A stretch of 64,000 bases of DNA from Reticulitermes speratus. Taxonomy: Eukaryota; Arthropoda; Insecta; Blattodea; Rhinotermitidae. This document shows positions 1-11,299 of the stretch, one piece after another. The notes under the pieces are model-generated. The model saw only the letters and a program-made list of their open reading frames with translations, was not told where the DNA came from and ran no database searches. How positions within the stretch are numbered: the first letter of the stretch is position 1; each line of letters starts with the position of its first letter. The position numbers and the translations under genes were made by a program. Location: assembly GCA_021186555.1 (NCBI GenBank), contig JAJKFL010000007.1:30456177-30520176 (forward strand), written 5' to 3'.

Positions 1-890
1 TCTGCATTTAATTTCACGTGTACATCTTGCATCATTTGTTATCATGCTATCAAACTGGCATTATCAGCTATAATATCGCAGTTTTATTCAATTGCCAAAT
101 TCAGTTTATGTCCATTACCAAGTTCTCCCCTTCTTTTCCCTTTGTAGCACCTCACAGTTTTTGTCAATTGCATTCCAGTTTCTGTTTATACTAGCCAGTC
201 TGTACTTAGGAATTATATATATGATTAATGCAATCTAAACAAATGTAGTTATTTGTTATTATGCATATCACCATCATTATCGTCAATATAGTCATCCAGT
301 CGAGGAATTCAAACAACTCATTAACAGATGTACGATATTTTTATCGCAACATCTGTCCTGTTCCGTTTCCTGCCGCCAGAGGAGTGGCAGCACTGTACTG
401 GCCACGCATACTGGCCATCGGATTGTCTGGAAATGAAATCGGGTCGCCGTATGCGAGCAACTGATAACGCACACTATTTATAATCTAATAAAACCGAACA
501 GAAAATGTAAATTGCAATGTAATCCTCTGTAATGAGCTCGACACTACAACCAATTTATTTTCTGGTTTATCTGGATTGTTTACACATTCGTCTGTAATGC
601 AGGGGGGGGAAGGGAAAAAGTGTCGCAATGGTTTCTGTGCTTCGTAAGGTTAGGAAGGATTTTTTCACACTTTCAGGCACGCGTGACCACTGACGTCACA
701 CGGAACGTGTGTACGAAGAAGATTGTGAATTGTGTTGGGAGCCAAATAATACACTTGGATGTTTTCAGGGCAGACGCATTCATTGTAGGGCCTTAGACTT
801 TGTAGGAGGAGGCAGGACGTTATTTTTTTGTAAAGTTCATAATTTGTACCACTTCTAACATAAAGTGAATCAGACCTATACTGGAGTATA
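1..890. other. No gene recognised
   Basis: AT-rich sequence with no reading frame resembling a known protein and no repeat I can place. There is a short G run near 602-609. The small open frames near 261-474 on both strands overlap each other and have no recognisable features. Confidence 0.5.
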
Positions 891-894
891 CGCG

Positions 895-1180
895 GGATAG
901 CTCAGCATGGTACAGTGATTAGACTAAGGACTAGACTCCTGATAAAGCATGTTTCGATTTACCGCAGGGATAGGAGGTTTTCATCTCTTCAAAGTGTCCT
1001 GATGGCTCGGGGCAACCTAGCTTTATTCAGCGGGTACATGGGGCTCTTTTCCCGAGGGCCAAGTGGCTGAAGAGTGAAGCTGACCACTTACCTTAATCTT
1101 GTGCTGAGGTTACGATTGAGTGGAGCTATACCTCTATTTCCATATACGTCTTCATGACGTGCACAGGTACAACTTTACCT
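895..1180 (+). mobile_element. tRNA-derived SINE, family 2, degraded
   Basis: The left end reads like a tRNA head (GGATAGCTCAGCATGG, then a worn B-box region around 950-965). The body runs through GTGGAGCTATACCTC and ends with CTTCATGACGTGCACAGG and ACTTTACCTTACC. The same tail occurs near 13870-13900, so this is an interspersed family. The end points are approximate and I see no clear target-site duplication. Confidence 0.55.
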
Positions 1181-1439
1181 TACCTGTACTGCAGTCTGGA
1201 ACTTACTTTTCGGTACTCGTTGGGTCTTGAATTTATGTATGTTTGAGACTTGTGTATTTGTTTAGGAATTTGCGAAGAAAAGTGGAAAATAACAATGTGT
1301 TTGGGCGTGACCAGTAACTACGAATCATGCCAGATGTGTATGATCGTATGCTATAATTTATAAACTTTTAACTCTTGCTTTGCTGTAAATTTTGGATGTG
1401 GCTTTTTACTCTACAGGGGAGAAAATAGGATATTATTCA

Positions 1440-1800
1440 AAAGAATGTGCAGAGGCAAGTGTTTGACCTCAAGAAGTAACAGAAGAATGTGGAAAATTGC
1501 GTATGAAGAGCTTAATAGTTTGTACTCTTCACTAAACGTCTCCTTATGGTTATAAAATTAATGAGTATTCGATGGACGGGACATGCAGCACGCACAGGCA
1601 AAAGTTAATGCGTACCAATAATTGTTAGGAGACGTAAAGAGGAGAGAAACTTTAAATGTACGTAGGTGTAGGCAGGAGGATAGTATGAAATTGATCTGAA
1701 AGAAATAGGATACGAAAGCGTGGATTGGATTAATGTGACTCTGGATGGGGTACAGAGAAGGCGGTAATTGACTTTTGAGTTGCTTGAAACGTGGAAAAAT
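1440..1800 (+). mobile_element. Decayed LINE reverse-transcriptase C-terminus
   Basis: Reading across frames gives RRMWKIAYEELNSLYSS, then a GHAAR-like block, then RRRKEERNFKCT and finally DLKEIGYESVDWIN. These match in order the C-terminal tail common to arthropod LINE ORF2 proteins, where a GHVARM motif is followed by NAYRILVG, GRPRRRW and an acidic DLREIG..DWI block. Stops and frame changes lie between the blocks, so this is a dead 3' fragment. The clade is not resolved. The family match is from memory of the motif. Confidence 0.7.
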
Positions 1801-2664
1801 TCAATGACTATCTGAGAAACTACCAGTTTGTGAAGACGATATCCGCGTCATGGCGAGGGGTAGTTGTTTGAACACGTGACATATGTAATAGCTTGTAGAT
1901 GCTACCAAGTTGTAATCCTTCGGAACATCAAAATGCACCATGTCAATGTGACTGTTGCTGGTAATATTTGTACCACTTGCTTCGGCTAATGCAATTAGTT
2001 ACCTGTGGAAGCACCACGAGACCTAACAACATGTTATTATTTGCGAATTTCCTTGAACGCAGTATTCTACAGGACGGCACTTTTCAGCCTGTTATGCTTA
2101 GTTTGCTTGAAAAACAGCAGTGGTTTGCCCGGACAATACACGGTTAAAAAACCGATATGATGAGAACAAAGACAACCACACGTTGGGGAACGACGGCTGA
2201 GTTGGGGGCGACTACCCCTAGTAGTGCCCACAAACTACGCAGCAGCGCACAGGGGAGCCCAATGCGTGGACATAAATTTACTCTGTGGATCTTACATCCC
2301 CTGACAAATTGCTTAGAGTTCCATTAATCAGTCATCGTCGATATAAAATATATAAGCCTACGGGAATTAAATTACTAGCGTAATGAGATCTGAGGTTCGC
2401 GATGTCGGAAGCATAGTACGATGAAGAACAGGGAATATAAAGATTTGACGTGGAATTGGAAAACGGTCAGTTGGAAGCTTGAAAGAGATGAGAACTTTTA
2501 AGACGGAAGTTTAAGGACGTACATTGGAGGGACTTAGGTGGGTGGTAACTGGCTTAGCATCTGTCTAATAGTGCGTATTGGTGTTAGGGTTGGTCGATGT
2601 TGGGAACTTCGGTCTATTCAGAGGGTTGGTTTATATAGATGCGTTATCATGAAGTAGTAGGGTT

Positions 2665-2793
2665 GTATGTTGTGTTTGTGTGTTGTTTAGTGTATATGGT
2701 TATGGTGTTTTATGTTTATGTTAATGAGTAGTGTGTATGTGTTATGTGTTATGTGTTATGTGGTATGTGTTATGTGTGTATGTGTTATGTGTA
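2665..2793. repeat. GTGTTAT-rich low-complexity tract
   Basis: Imperfect reiterations of TATGTGT and GTTATGT type, increasingly regular to the right. The tract abuts the hairpin at 2795-2850. Confidence 0.7.
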
Positions 2794-2794
2794 T

Positions 2795-2850
2795 AAAGTA
2801 TACAAAGCCTGACATATTTTATTATCAATATGTCAGGCTTTGTATACTTT
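2795..2850. repeat. Perfect 23-bp inverted repeat
   Basis: Arms 2795-2817 and 2828-2850 are exact reverse complements (core AAGCCTGACATAT) around a 10-base loop. It could be a tiny hairpin element or the tip of a larger palindromic repeat. No protein is encoded. Confidence 0.85.
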
Positions 2851-2971
2851 ATTAGAGTGACATAATAATTCCAAAAGTACTTTTAAAATTATTTTAATAT
2901 GCAATTAATTAACATGACATATATAACGAAAATTGTGAAAAATGAGAATTTATCAGTTCGTATAATGCATA

Positions 2972-2972
2972 T

Positions 2973-3004
<32 letters not shown>
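2972..3004. repeat. (TA)n microsatellite
   Basis: About 16 uninterrupted TA dinucleotides. A half copy of the hammerhead-like motif (GGCCGAAACATGT) follows at 3059-3071. Confidence 0.9.
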
Positions 3005-3008
<4 letters not shown>

Positions 3009-3544
3009 TCGTCTTTATATACTTTGTAGATACAGACTGAAAGTAGCTTAACATGTCAGGCCGAAACATGTTGCAGTTGTGTTCTTTAATTTTAACACAT
3101 CATTTTGTTGACGGTTTTTTTTATTGGTAACATTATTTACACAAAACACAACGGGATTACCCACTTTAATTTATAAATGGTAACTGACCTATCTACCAAA
3201 TTAATTCAAGGTTAAGTAGTTGTTGATTAAACGGATGACAAGTTTGCTGACCTAATGTGCGCGCCACAGTCTGGCTAGCAGACTGCTCGACTTAATGAAT
3301 CACGTCATTTATTTATAGTTGCTGACTATGATGATAAACACTTGGGGGTTCTTACATCCGCTCAAGCATAAAGACTGACAAATTGTAGGCGCAAATAGGA
3401 AGCTTGTCCATGCACAGACGGCATTCGAAACGAAACTCTTTGCCATTGTTGGACCGAATATTCTTACTTAAATCACACAGTGCACTTCTGACGCTCACAG
3501 CACTGTCTCTGTTCTACACATTTGATAAGGATAAGTAGCTAGAA

Positions 3545-3665
3545 GGCGCTGGAATGGAGAAGGACGGGAATTCAACTCCCGGTTGGGGTGACGTGGCCTT
3601 TCACTTGGCCCAAGGGGGTTCTCGTACTCGGCCACGCTGTACCAGTGATGCCATATCACTGGCTG
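3545..3665 (+). mobile_element. Possible SINE fragment
   Basis: GGGAATTCAACTCCCGG resembles a worn Pol III B box in a tRNA-like arm. It is followed by a GC-rich body with ACTTGGCCCAAGGGGG, similar in style to the family 2 body. No A box or target duplication is evident. Confidence 0.3.
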
Positions 3666-4184
3666 GAAAATAAATAAAGAGAAATATTATTGTTAGTGGT
3701 TACTAAACAAAAAAGGAAAAGTTTTTTGTTGTGCGGAAATACTGAATAAACATGGGACATGCAGTACTGGTCATGATTTTTTTAGAGTGAGAGGTCGCAC
3801 GTGTAATGACGCTAAATGACATGTTTGTTTCGTGTTGTTTAACGAAACGTATCAATTACAAGTTTAATTTATATTGGATGATGAACTATATTGTGAGGGT
3901 AATATTATCGTGTTTGGCGTCAAAGGGTATAGGGGAATTGGGCTCTATATGAAGACGAATATAGTCAGCTGCATGTTCTAGCGTCGTTACTAACGGCGCG
4001 ATTTTACTAATTACACGGAAGTGGGGCGGGACGACGTATTACGAAGAGTCAGAGCAGCACGAAGACCGGGGTTCGATTCCCTGTTTCCTGCCCAATGCAT
4101 TAACCGTTTAAGGACTAAGACTGAAACGTATTTAAAGATTCAGTTCGTACCGCGCAGTAAACACGTTGCCCCTCGGTTATTACA

Positions 4185-4530
4185 AGACAGTCAACGTAAG
4201 TATAACGCAACATTGAGGCGCGTTCATGTAACCATTTTTACGTGGAAAAGCAATAAGTATTACATATTCTGAGTGTGTGTCTGTAGCCTTAGTTATCTAG
4301 CATGCAAAGCGCATGCGCCGATTATACGCTCACAAAGTGTCGATTTATATGTAACCTATTAACCGCCCATCTTTTGTTGTGTTTATCTCTACCTGTCTGG
4401 CTGTACTGTATTTTTGACATTATCTCATAAATGACGGATTTTCGGAAAAATGTTATTGAATATAAAAGGGATTTAATTTTCTCTAAACTTTTGTCTGAAA
4501 CAGTTCTCATTCTAAAACTTCAATGTTGTC
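4185..4530 (+). repeat. Unclassified interspersed repeat, copy 1
   Basis: The stretch containing ACGTGGAAAAGCAATAAG, GTGTGTGTCTGTAGCC and GCGCATGCGCCG, ending with GAAACAGTTCTCATTCTAA, reappears in inverted orientation at about 14300-14600. No coding capacity is seen. It may be the 3' part of a non-autonomous element. Confidence 0.6.
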
Positions 4531-5260
4531 ACTGTTTGACGCCGTGCCTTCCGGTGTAAGCAGCTAGGCTCTCGCTTTTACAAGCATGTTCTTCGCAGCG
4601 TCATAACTTGAAACCCCCCGTAATATGTTGCTCAAGGCATGTGACGTCATTTTCTCGTACTTTGATCAACAAGGGAGGTAGTGGTTCTTAGTTTGTGTCT
4701 GTGTATCAGCGAGTACACTGAGAAGTGATAAAATGTAAGATTAGAGGGAACAGAGTAAAGCAGTGATAGCGAATTGTGACGTCATCACACGTCACAACAG
4801 TACATATGTGCTCCATGGTTGGGGAGACGGGAACATTTTTCATTATCACTAACAGTGCATTGGAGGTCAAGGACCCGATCTGTACAGATGACCCAAAGGG
4901 CGGTCTGGTGTCGTCCGCAAGCATCACCACCAAGAACAGTGAAGTCTGCTCAGTTTCGGTTACAAGACCCTCCTGAGCCGTCACTCTGGCAATGTCCCCT
5001 GAATTCCCAGCCAGCTGGCCAAACTTTGAACGTCGGGGAAGCAGAAACAGTTGACCCTGCGTCGCTTCTGTGCGGCCGACAAGGGCCTACGACCCCCTGG
5101 TCAAGGGATACGAAATTTCAGAGGCGAGTAATATCATAATAGACGTACGGACCCTGTGTCCGCATTACGAGTGTCGCATAGTTCCGTGCATGAAGGGTAT
5201 AAAGTGCAAAGGTCTGAAGACAGTAAGAAAACAAGAGGTATGAAGTTTTTCCTTTGTGAT
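4531..5260. other. No gene recognised
   Basis: Open frames of about 66-106 codons occur on both strands at 4706-5139 and overlap one another. Their residue composition gives no motif and no repeat relationship is visible, so I call no gene. Confidence 0.4.
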
Positions 5261-5269
5261 TAAGTCTCT

Positions 5270-5300
5270 CTGAAGATGGCTTATTTAAGCCGAAACATGT
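5270..5300 (+). ncRNA. Hammerhead-like core motif
   Basis: CTGAAGA is followed by TGGCT...AAGCC, which can pair as stem II, then GAAAC and the palindrome ACATGT. The order CTGANGA, stem, GAAA, short palindromic stem III fits a hammerhead ribozyme core of the dimer type found in Penelope-like elements. One extra base (T) sits between the CTGANGA box and stem II compared with the standard core, so activity is uncertain. Confidence 0.4.
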
Positions 5301-5648
5301 AGGGGAATGTAAATTATAAAGTAGTACAACATGTATTTTGTTTGTTAAAAAAATTGAAGTTAGTTGATTATAGGCCTGTGTAATAAATAAATCGCTCATG
5401 AAACACGAATTTGTCATAACCCACACAATTCGTCAAACTGAGATTATCGTGTTACTGGACAGTTGGGTTACAAAACACAGCTTCTGTCAAAATGTTGTGT
5501 CCACAAAATTATCGTTTCTCTTTATACTTTCGTAAACACATAACATGCTTACGTGTTGGTCTGTTGAGATCTGTCAGATTGCTGTTTGATGAGCGATATA
5601 TAAGGGATGAAGTAAAGTGGAATAAAAAATATTACACAAAGGGGTAGT

Positions 5649-5964
5649 CTGTAACGTATATACATAATATTGTTTTCACCGTGCATCTTGTATATATCAA
5701 AAACCAAGACCAACTAGATGCACAATCACTATTAAAAAAACTGTATAAGTAGTATTACATTAAACCGACATGTTTCGGTCAGGTACCTGACCATCTTCAG
5801 GGGTATACTACATTATGGACTACGCATTTTAATGTAGTGTACCCCTGAAGATGGTCAGGTACCTGACCGAAACATGTCGGGTTTAATGTAATACTACTAT
5901 TAAAGTTTTTTTAATAGTGATTGTGCATCTAGTTGGTCTTGGTTTTAATACTGTAACGTATATA
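5649..5964. mobile_element. Palindromic hairpin element with 14-bp target duplication
   Basis: Arms of about 115-120 bp (5700-5815 and 5824-5947) are near-perfect reverse complements. The outer part holds ACCAACTAGATGCAC and the inner part the hammerhead-like motif in both orientations (ACATGTTTCGG / CCGAAACATGT). CTGTAACGTATATA occurs directly at 5649-5662 and 5951-5964 and looks like a target-site duplication. A leader TTTTCACCGTGCATC precedes the left arm and recurs near 11060 and as the tandem unit at 58946-59430. Confidence 0.75.
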
Positions 5965-6150
5965 TTTCCGTCCCAGTGTTTACAAGGTGCTGAAATCAAT
6001 GTTCTTACGATGGAAGGGATATACACTTATATCTTGTATGAAACACAAAGATGGGTCACATGGACGTGAGATGGTGTTATTAAAACGGATTTTAGTGAAG
6101 GGTATGTTTATATTAACCTCGATTTCAGGCTTCCGCCGAGATGTTGATAA

Positions 6151-6346
6151 AATTTGCGGTCTTCTGGGGTATTATGTGGCGTCGTGTGGTAATTGTTTAC
6201 TGCCGTTTCGGGACAACGTATCGGTCCCATCATAAGGGTCAATTGGACTTCTTGACCCTTGAAGATGGGACCGATACGTTGTCCCGAAACGTCGGTAAAC
6301 AATTAACCACACGACGCCGCGTAATACCCCATAAGACCGCAGATTT
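6151..6346. repeat. Near-perfect long palindrome
   Basis: The left arm starting TGCGGTCTTCTGGGG and the right arm ending CCCCATAAGACCGCA pair over about 90 bp each. The inner arms contain CGTTTCGGGACAACGT and its complement, with TTGAAGATGGGACC in the right arm. This is a variant of the CTGANGATGG...GAAAC motif family. Confidence 0.8.
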
Positions 6347-6662
6347 CACGGTATATTAATTCAGTGTCCTTCATGTTAAGAGTTGTAAAATCGTTTTTTT
6401 GTTTTGTGCACCCCTGCTCTGCGTATTGTAATCCGCGAAACACATTTCATGCGGCTAATCTCTCGCGCAGCAATTGTTATGTTTACCGCTCCATATTATT
6501 CTGGCACTTATCTCGGGGCGATATCTGGCGGACATAAGGATAAATTCACACCACAAATAGGTGCGGCACTATCAGGTCTTACTGAGCTCAGCATGAAAGG
6601 CGCAAAGAATGGTACATGGTCTGGCACTGGGCCAGTCCTATTCACACAGACCTACCTCGACA

Positions 6663-6955
6663 GTGGGGTACGCGGTGGCGCAGTTGGTTGCGGTATTGCG
6701 GTACAAGCTGCAAGGTCGCGGGTTCGATTCCCGATGGAGTCGCCGGAATTTTTCATTATTTAATCCTTCCGACCGCACGACGGTCCTGGGGTCGACACAG
6801 CATCCAGTAGAAAAGCGTAGCAGAGGTATCTTTTGGGGGTAAAGGCGGCCGCGGTGCGTAGGGCTGACAACCTTGTCACCTTCGTGTGGTGATTTTCTAG
6901 AAATTCTGGGTGCCTCAACCTCCTGGAGTCCTAAGGCCTCGACAATTTGCATTCC
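6663..6955 (+). mobile_element. tRNA-derived SINE, family 1
   Basis: The head carries a good A box (GTGGCGCAGTTGG, 6674-6686) and a perfect B box (GGTTCGATTCC, 6721-6731). The body with GGGGGTAAAGGCGGCCG, ATTTTCTAGAAATTCTGGG and CCTCAACCTCCTGGAG matches copies at 8300-8578 and 9577-9862. The 3' end is approximate. Confidence 0.85.
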
Positions 6956-7083
6956 CTTCCAGAATATGTCTCACTAGATGGCTCCCTAACTAACTTCATG
7001 GAGCCCTTCTTGACTAGCTGATAGTTCCTCAGCTAGTCAAGGAATCTCGTATTTTATGGAACTCGAAAGTTCATTCCGTGATC

Positions 7084-7395
7084 ACCGTTCCTATCCAGTC
7101 CAAGCCCTCACATCCTGTTTCACCGTTCCTATCCAGTCCAAGCCCTCACATCCTGTTCACCCGTCCTATCCAGTGCAAGCCCTCACATCCTGTTTCACCC
7201 GTTCCTATCCAGTCCAAGCCCTCACATCCTGTTTCACCGTTCCTATCCAGTCCAAGCCTCACATTCTGTTTCACCGTTCTATCCAGTGCAGCCCTCACAT
7301 CCGTTTCCCGTTTCCAGTAGTAACTGTTTCATTATCCAGTCCAAGCACTCACATCCGTTTCACCCGTTCCTATCAGTCCAAGCCTCATATCTGTT
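7084..7395. repeat. 38-bp tandem array, about 8 copies
   Basis: The unit starts GTTCCTATCCAGTCCAAGCC and ends TCACATCCTGTTTCACC. The left copies agree well; the right copies lose single bases and small blocks. The open frames here are by-products of the repeat. Confidence 0.9.
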
Positions 7396-8282
7396 TCGCA
7401 AAGATCCATAGCTGGCTGATTAATAAACTCGCTAAGAATGAACTATGAAAGAGCTAAATAACTTACTGATCAACTAATTAATTAACCAGCTAAGTGACCA
7501 GTTAATTAGCAGACCAACCAACCCGAAACGTGAAAGACTGACACATGAACCAGCTACCTAGTACCTGAGGAACTGTTTTATAATTAACGTACCAGCTAAT
7601 AATATACATCCTAATTAATATACAAAGCAGTTCAGAGATCAAATATACTTCAGACTTAGAAGAGAGGAAGGAGCTCGGATAACATTAGGATGAATCCTGA
7701 GTAAATAGGTTGTGACAATGGGAGGCGCATTGAACTGGTTGAAGATCGTGTCCAATGGTAGACGTTGCTGTTATCGGTGTCGAGCCTCGTACGTAACTTG
7801 TAACTAATCTTTTAAAGTCCTTTTTGTAATACTTAATTGCCGTAAGACCTTCCTGAGCCGCAGTGCAGTTGTGAAGCTGCGAGTAGTACTGCAGACATTA
7901 TGCACCAATCAGAAGCACCGGCTTACTGTTAAGACTAATTAGTGTCTATTCCTCACTCCACAAATCGCATCCCTGCTTACGACAGGTCCGTGGATTGAAT
8001 CTCAATCGCATTGATTTATGGCAACACTGTTCGTGATTGGTTTATGTAACTAGGGGCTTAACATCTCTCCCTGATAGACTGTAGTGATTACATCAAGGTT
8101 ACGATGGGCGAGACGTGTAGGTCGCATAGGGAAAAGAAGACATTGAAAATTATTCAGTCAGCTAGACAGTGTTCGTGGAATGTTCTGAGACGTATTGGTT
8201 CCTTGAACAAGCTATGGAACCGCGAGTTACACTGCACAGTGGAAGAACATCCGAGTTGTATTGCTAACACAGGAAGCAAAAT
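7396..8282. other. No gene recognised
   Basis: AT-rich sequence with reiterated AGCTA/TTAATTA words at 7440-7600. An open frame of 82 codons at 8104-8352 runs into the SINE at 8300 and is not credible as a gene. Confidence 0.4.
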
Positions 8283-8595
8283 AACGTTAGGTTTGAAGGT
8301 AAAGCAACCCCATTACAGGCCTGGACAGGCCCTTAGGGTTCCAGGAGGTTGAGGCTCTCAGATTTCTAGACAATCGGTACATGAAGGTGGTAAGGTTGTC
8401 AGCCCTGCGCACTGGCCGCCTTTACTCCCCCAGGAGATACCCCTGGTACTCATTTCTGTTAGAGACTGAGTCGACCCCACGGCCACAGTGCGACCGAAAG
8501 GATTATGTCAGCGAAAAATCCCAATGACACCATCGGGAATCGAACCCACTACCTTCCGGCTTGTAGCGCAGTGCCCCCAACGTTAGATTTGAAGG
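8283..8595 (-). mobile_element. Family 1 SINE with 17-bp target duplication
   Basis: On the minus strand the head holds GGGTTCGATTCCCG and the body matches 6663-6955. The element spans 8300-8578. AACGTTAG(G/A)TTTGAAGG occurs at 8283-8299 and 8579-8595 with one mismatch, a typical target duplication of LINE-mobilised SINEs. This gives the cleanest boundaries for the family, about 279 bp. Confidence 0.9.
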
Positions 8596-8800
8596 AAAAT
8601 AAAATTATATGATATTTAAGTGAAACATCCCCGTTGTGCTGCAGACTTATATTCCAAACCACCGTCATGCACAACAAAGTTTAGAAATCTACAGGTCACA
8701 AGTTCCGGCTTATCAATGAAGCCATCATCAGACCTACTGAATATCAAAAGCCATACAAAACTTGTAGCTTTATGTGGGTTGAGATCTCATTCCCTTACAG

Positions 8801-8900
8801 CAGTGGTTTCCAACTCAGGTGGCGACCCAAATGAGGGTCGCGGGGGGTCTGACGTAGGGTGGCGAGAGGGTTTTATTCCATTATTAATTTTTGTATTAAC
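8801..8900 (+). mobile_element. hAT-type terminal fragment
   Basis: CAGTGGTTTCCAACTCAGG followed by GGCGACCC, AATGAGGGTCGCGGGGGG resembles the end of hAT non-autonomous elements (CAGTGGTTCTCAACC...GGGTCGCG). I cannot find the opposite end, so only one terminus is called. Confidence 0.4.
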
Positions 8901-9576
8901 TTCAATGTAATAAGCTTTATTTCAAATAAATAACACGTGTATTAAGGTAGATTCAAGTCTGCTGGGATGTCATGGTGTGTCGTCGGTTCTGCTTATTCAG
9001 TGTCACGACGTGACGTCAGCAACCAGCTTGTCTGACACTCACGTCTTGACATATTTACTGCGAGTGTCCCAAGCCAACGTACGCCAATTCCAAGATAAGG
9101 AATATGCAGTAGACAGACATCGCGTCCCGACACAGACGACACGATTCATCATTCACAGCAACACGACTATATCTCATTTGCAGTTAATTAAAAAGTCAGT
9201 TTTGACGTGATAAAAAGTTAGTGTTTAGTATCGAGTTATAAAATTAACGGATACCATTTCAGCGAAGCAGAATAACAAGCCGGTTTGTAGCAGAACCCTG
9301 TAATACGTTTGTCCCGTCCCATAGAGCTGGTATTGTGACTTGTTTTTAGTTCTGTGAGCAGTTCATTATGCGAGTACAGATTCTATACACGATAAATGTA
9401 TCGGACATAACCCAAAGTTTCGCATGGTTGCCATGTTTGTAATTCTTGACTGACAGTGTATGATAATTCTCTGTCTACGTATCAAATGCCACTTGCTGTG
9501 CTGTAATGCCCCATTAACTAATGGCATCAAACAACAGGATGCAATAATTTTCTCAAGGCTGGCATTTTATTTTGCT
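8901..9576. other. No gene recognised
   Basis: No coding region, repeat or RNA signature that I can support. Confidence 0.4.
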
Positions 9577-9862
9577 TTGGTTGAGGCACTGCCTACAAGC
9601 CGGAAGGTCGTGGGTTCGTTCTAGATGGTGTTATTGGAATTTTTCATTGGCATAATCTTTCCGGTCGCACTATGGCCCTGTGGTTGACTAACAGAAATGA
9701 GTGCCAGGGATATTTCCTGGGGGGTAAAGGCGGCCGGTGAGTAGGCCTGACAAACTTACCACCTTCATGTGCCGATTGTCTAGAAATCTGGGAGCCTCAA
9801 CCTCCTGGAACCCTAAGGGTCTGTCCAGGCCTGTAATGGGATTGATGTACCTTTACCTTTTG
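9577..9862 (+). mobile_element. Family 1 SINE, third copy
   Basis: CAAGCCGGAAGGTCGTGGGT with a worn B box (GGTTCGTTCTA), then ATTTTTCATTGGCATAATC, the GGGGGGTAAAGGCGGCCGG block and the end CCTGTAATGGGATTGATG. It aligns along its length with 8300-8578 in the opposite orientation. Confidence 0.85.
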
Positions 9863-10956
9863 TAAAAGCATCGTTTCAACATAAGGAGCATATCTTTCCA
9901 TGTTATCACACAGCGTTTCAGGAAATGGCGCTAGTGTCACTCCCACCTCATAAATTCGCGCTCCCTTGATGTTACTAGAATTTGTAAGAAATTGAAATGT
10001 GGATACTTAGGTGTCGTCCAGTGGCATAATATATACGAAACACGTTTTGTGTAGGTCGCTCACCTTGTTTAGAATTTGAAAATGAGGGACACACAAAAGG
10101 ACATTGATAAAGCTCATTTTTTCCTATTTAGGAAGGAAAGTAAGCCAGCTAAGTCCTTCTGTTTTCAGGAAAAGTATTTTATACGTATCTAAGCGACGAC
10201 GCTTCGGTATAATTGTTTAATAAATACAGCCTGCGGAGGAAACGTGCAGTTGGTATCCCTGATTCATTTCTTTGTGATAAATGTATTTAATTTTCTTTTG
10301 GTGCCCCAATTGTCTGTTCCACAACCCCTGGAACGTGTATTTATGGGGTGTGGTGGAGAGCTATGTAATTATAGGGGTAGGATCACACCGTATTGAAGCT
10401 AATGGATGGAAATTGATTGGTAAGGTGCCAATAATACCTTATTTCTATTAAGGGGGTATCTGGAGGGTAGCAAAGCGAATAGAAACCAGAAAATTGTGAT
10501 TATTAAGTTCAGTGCGGGGCAGAAATTTGAGCCCTGGATCCACAGGAACTTTCACTAAACAGGACGGCCATGTTGAAGAATGCTTTGAGTTCAAGTTGTT
10601 TCATAATAAAATCGATATTTCTTACGTCTCTAGTGCCTACAAAATTTTGTTCGCCAAGACGTTTCTGAGGAAAAATGGCTACGAAGTTGTAGTTGAACTG
10701 AAATAGAAGTTGAGATCGGATGCCCCCGACCGAGCCATATTACTTTATGTATTCCGGCACCACCAATAAAAAATGTAATCTAAATACGTTTAGTAGTTTC
10801 GGATACCAATGATACGGACGGACGGATGCAAACACTTTTATTTTATGCACTTTTTCTGAATGACGTGAAGGAAAGGAAAATTAGGAACCATTTCCTGTGT
10901 TCTGACATCTCACGCTTACAGTTAGATGGGTTTGTGGTAACGTTTATACATATTTA
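9863..10956. other. No gene recognised
   Basis: A 64-codon open frame at 10512-10706 contains ...KIDISYVSSAYKILF... and is not recognised. The surrounding stretch shows no repeat partner in this window. Confidence 0.35.
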
Positions 10957-11038
10957 TACAGGGCATACACAAAAGAATGGTGCGGTTTTAATAGTGTTCA
11001 CTATTAACAACGCACCATTATTTTGTGTATGCCCTGTA
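10957..11038. mobile_element. 82-bp mariner-like mini palindrome
   Basis: TA|CAGGGCATACACAAAA at the left pairs with TTTTGTGTATGCCCTG|TA at the right, and the two arms meet almost without a loop. A TA dinucleotide at each end fits Tc1/mariner insertion. It is too short to encode anything, so it is a MITE or a fold-back remnant. Confidence 0.6.
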
Positions 11039-11078
11039 TTATATATTTAATTCTAGATTCACCGTGCATTTTCACTAA

Positions 11079-11296
11079 TCAATATTTTGTCACCAACTAA
11101 ATGCACTTTATTTAAAAAACCTTTATAATTTCTCTAAAACGTTTAAAAACCCCTACAAATGTTTCGGCTTCCTTGAAGCCATCCTCAGGGGGTGTCATAA
11201 AACTGCATTTATTTATAAAAAATAAACGTTTTAGAGAAACCTTATACAGGTTTTTTTAAATAAAGTGCATTTAGTTGGTGACAAAACATTGATTAT
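11079..11296. mobile_element. Hairpin element with hammerhead-like core
   Basis: Arms with CACCAACTAAATGCAC and its complement enclose a minus-strand core (CCTGAGGATGGCTTC...GCCGAAACATTT, about 11157-11190). It is led by TTCACCGTGCAT at about 11060. It is clearly related to 5649-5964, but only the outer arms are palindromic here. Confidence 0.7.
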
Positions 11297-11299
11297 ATT

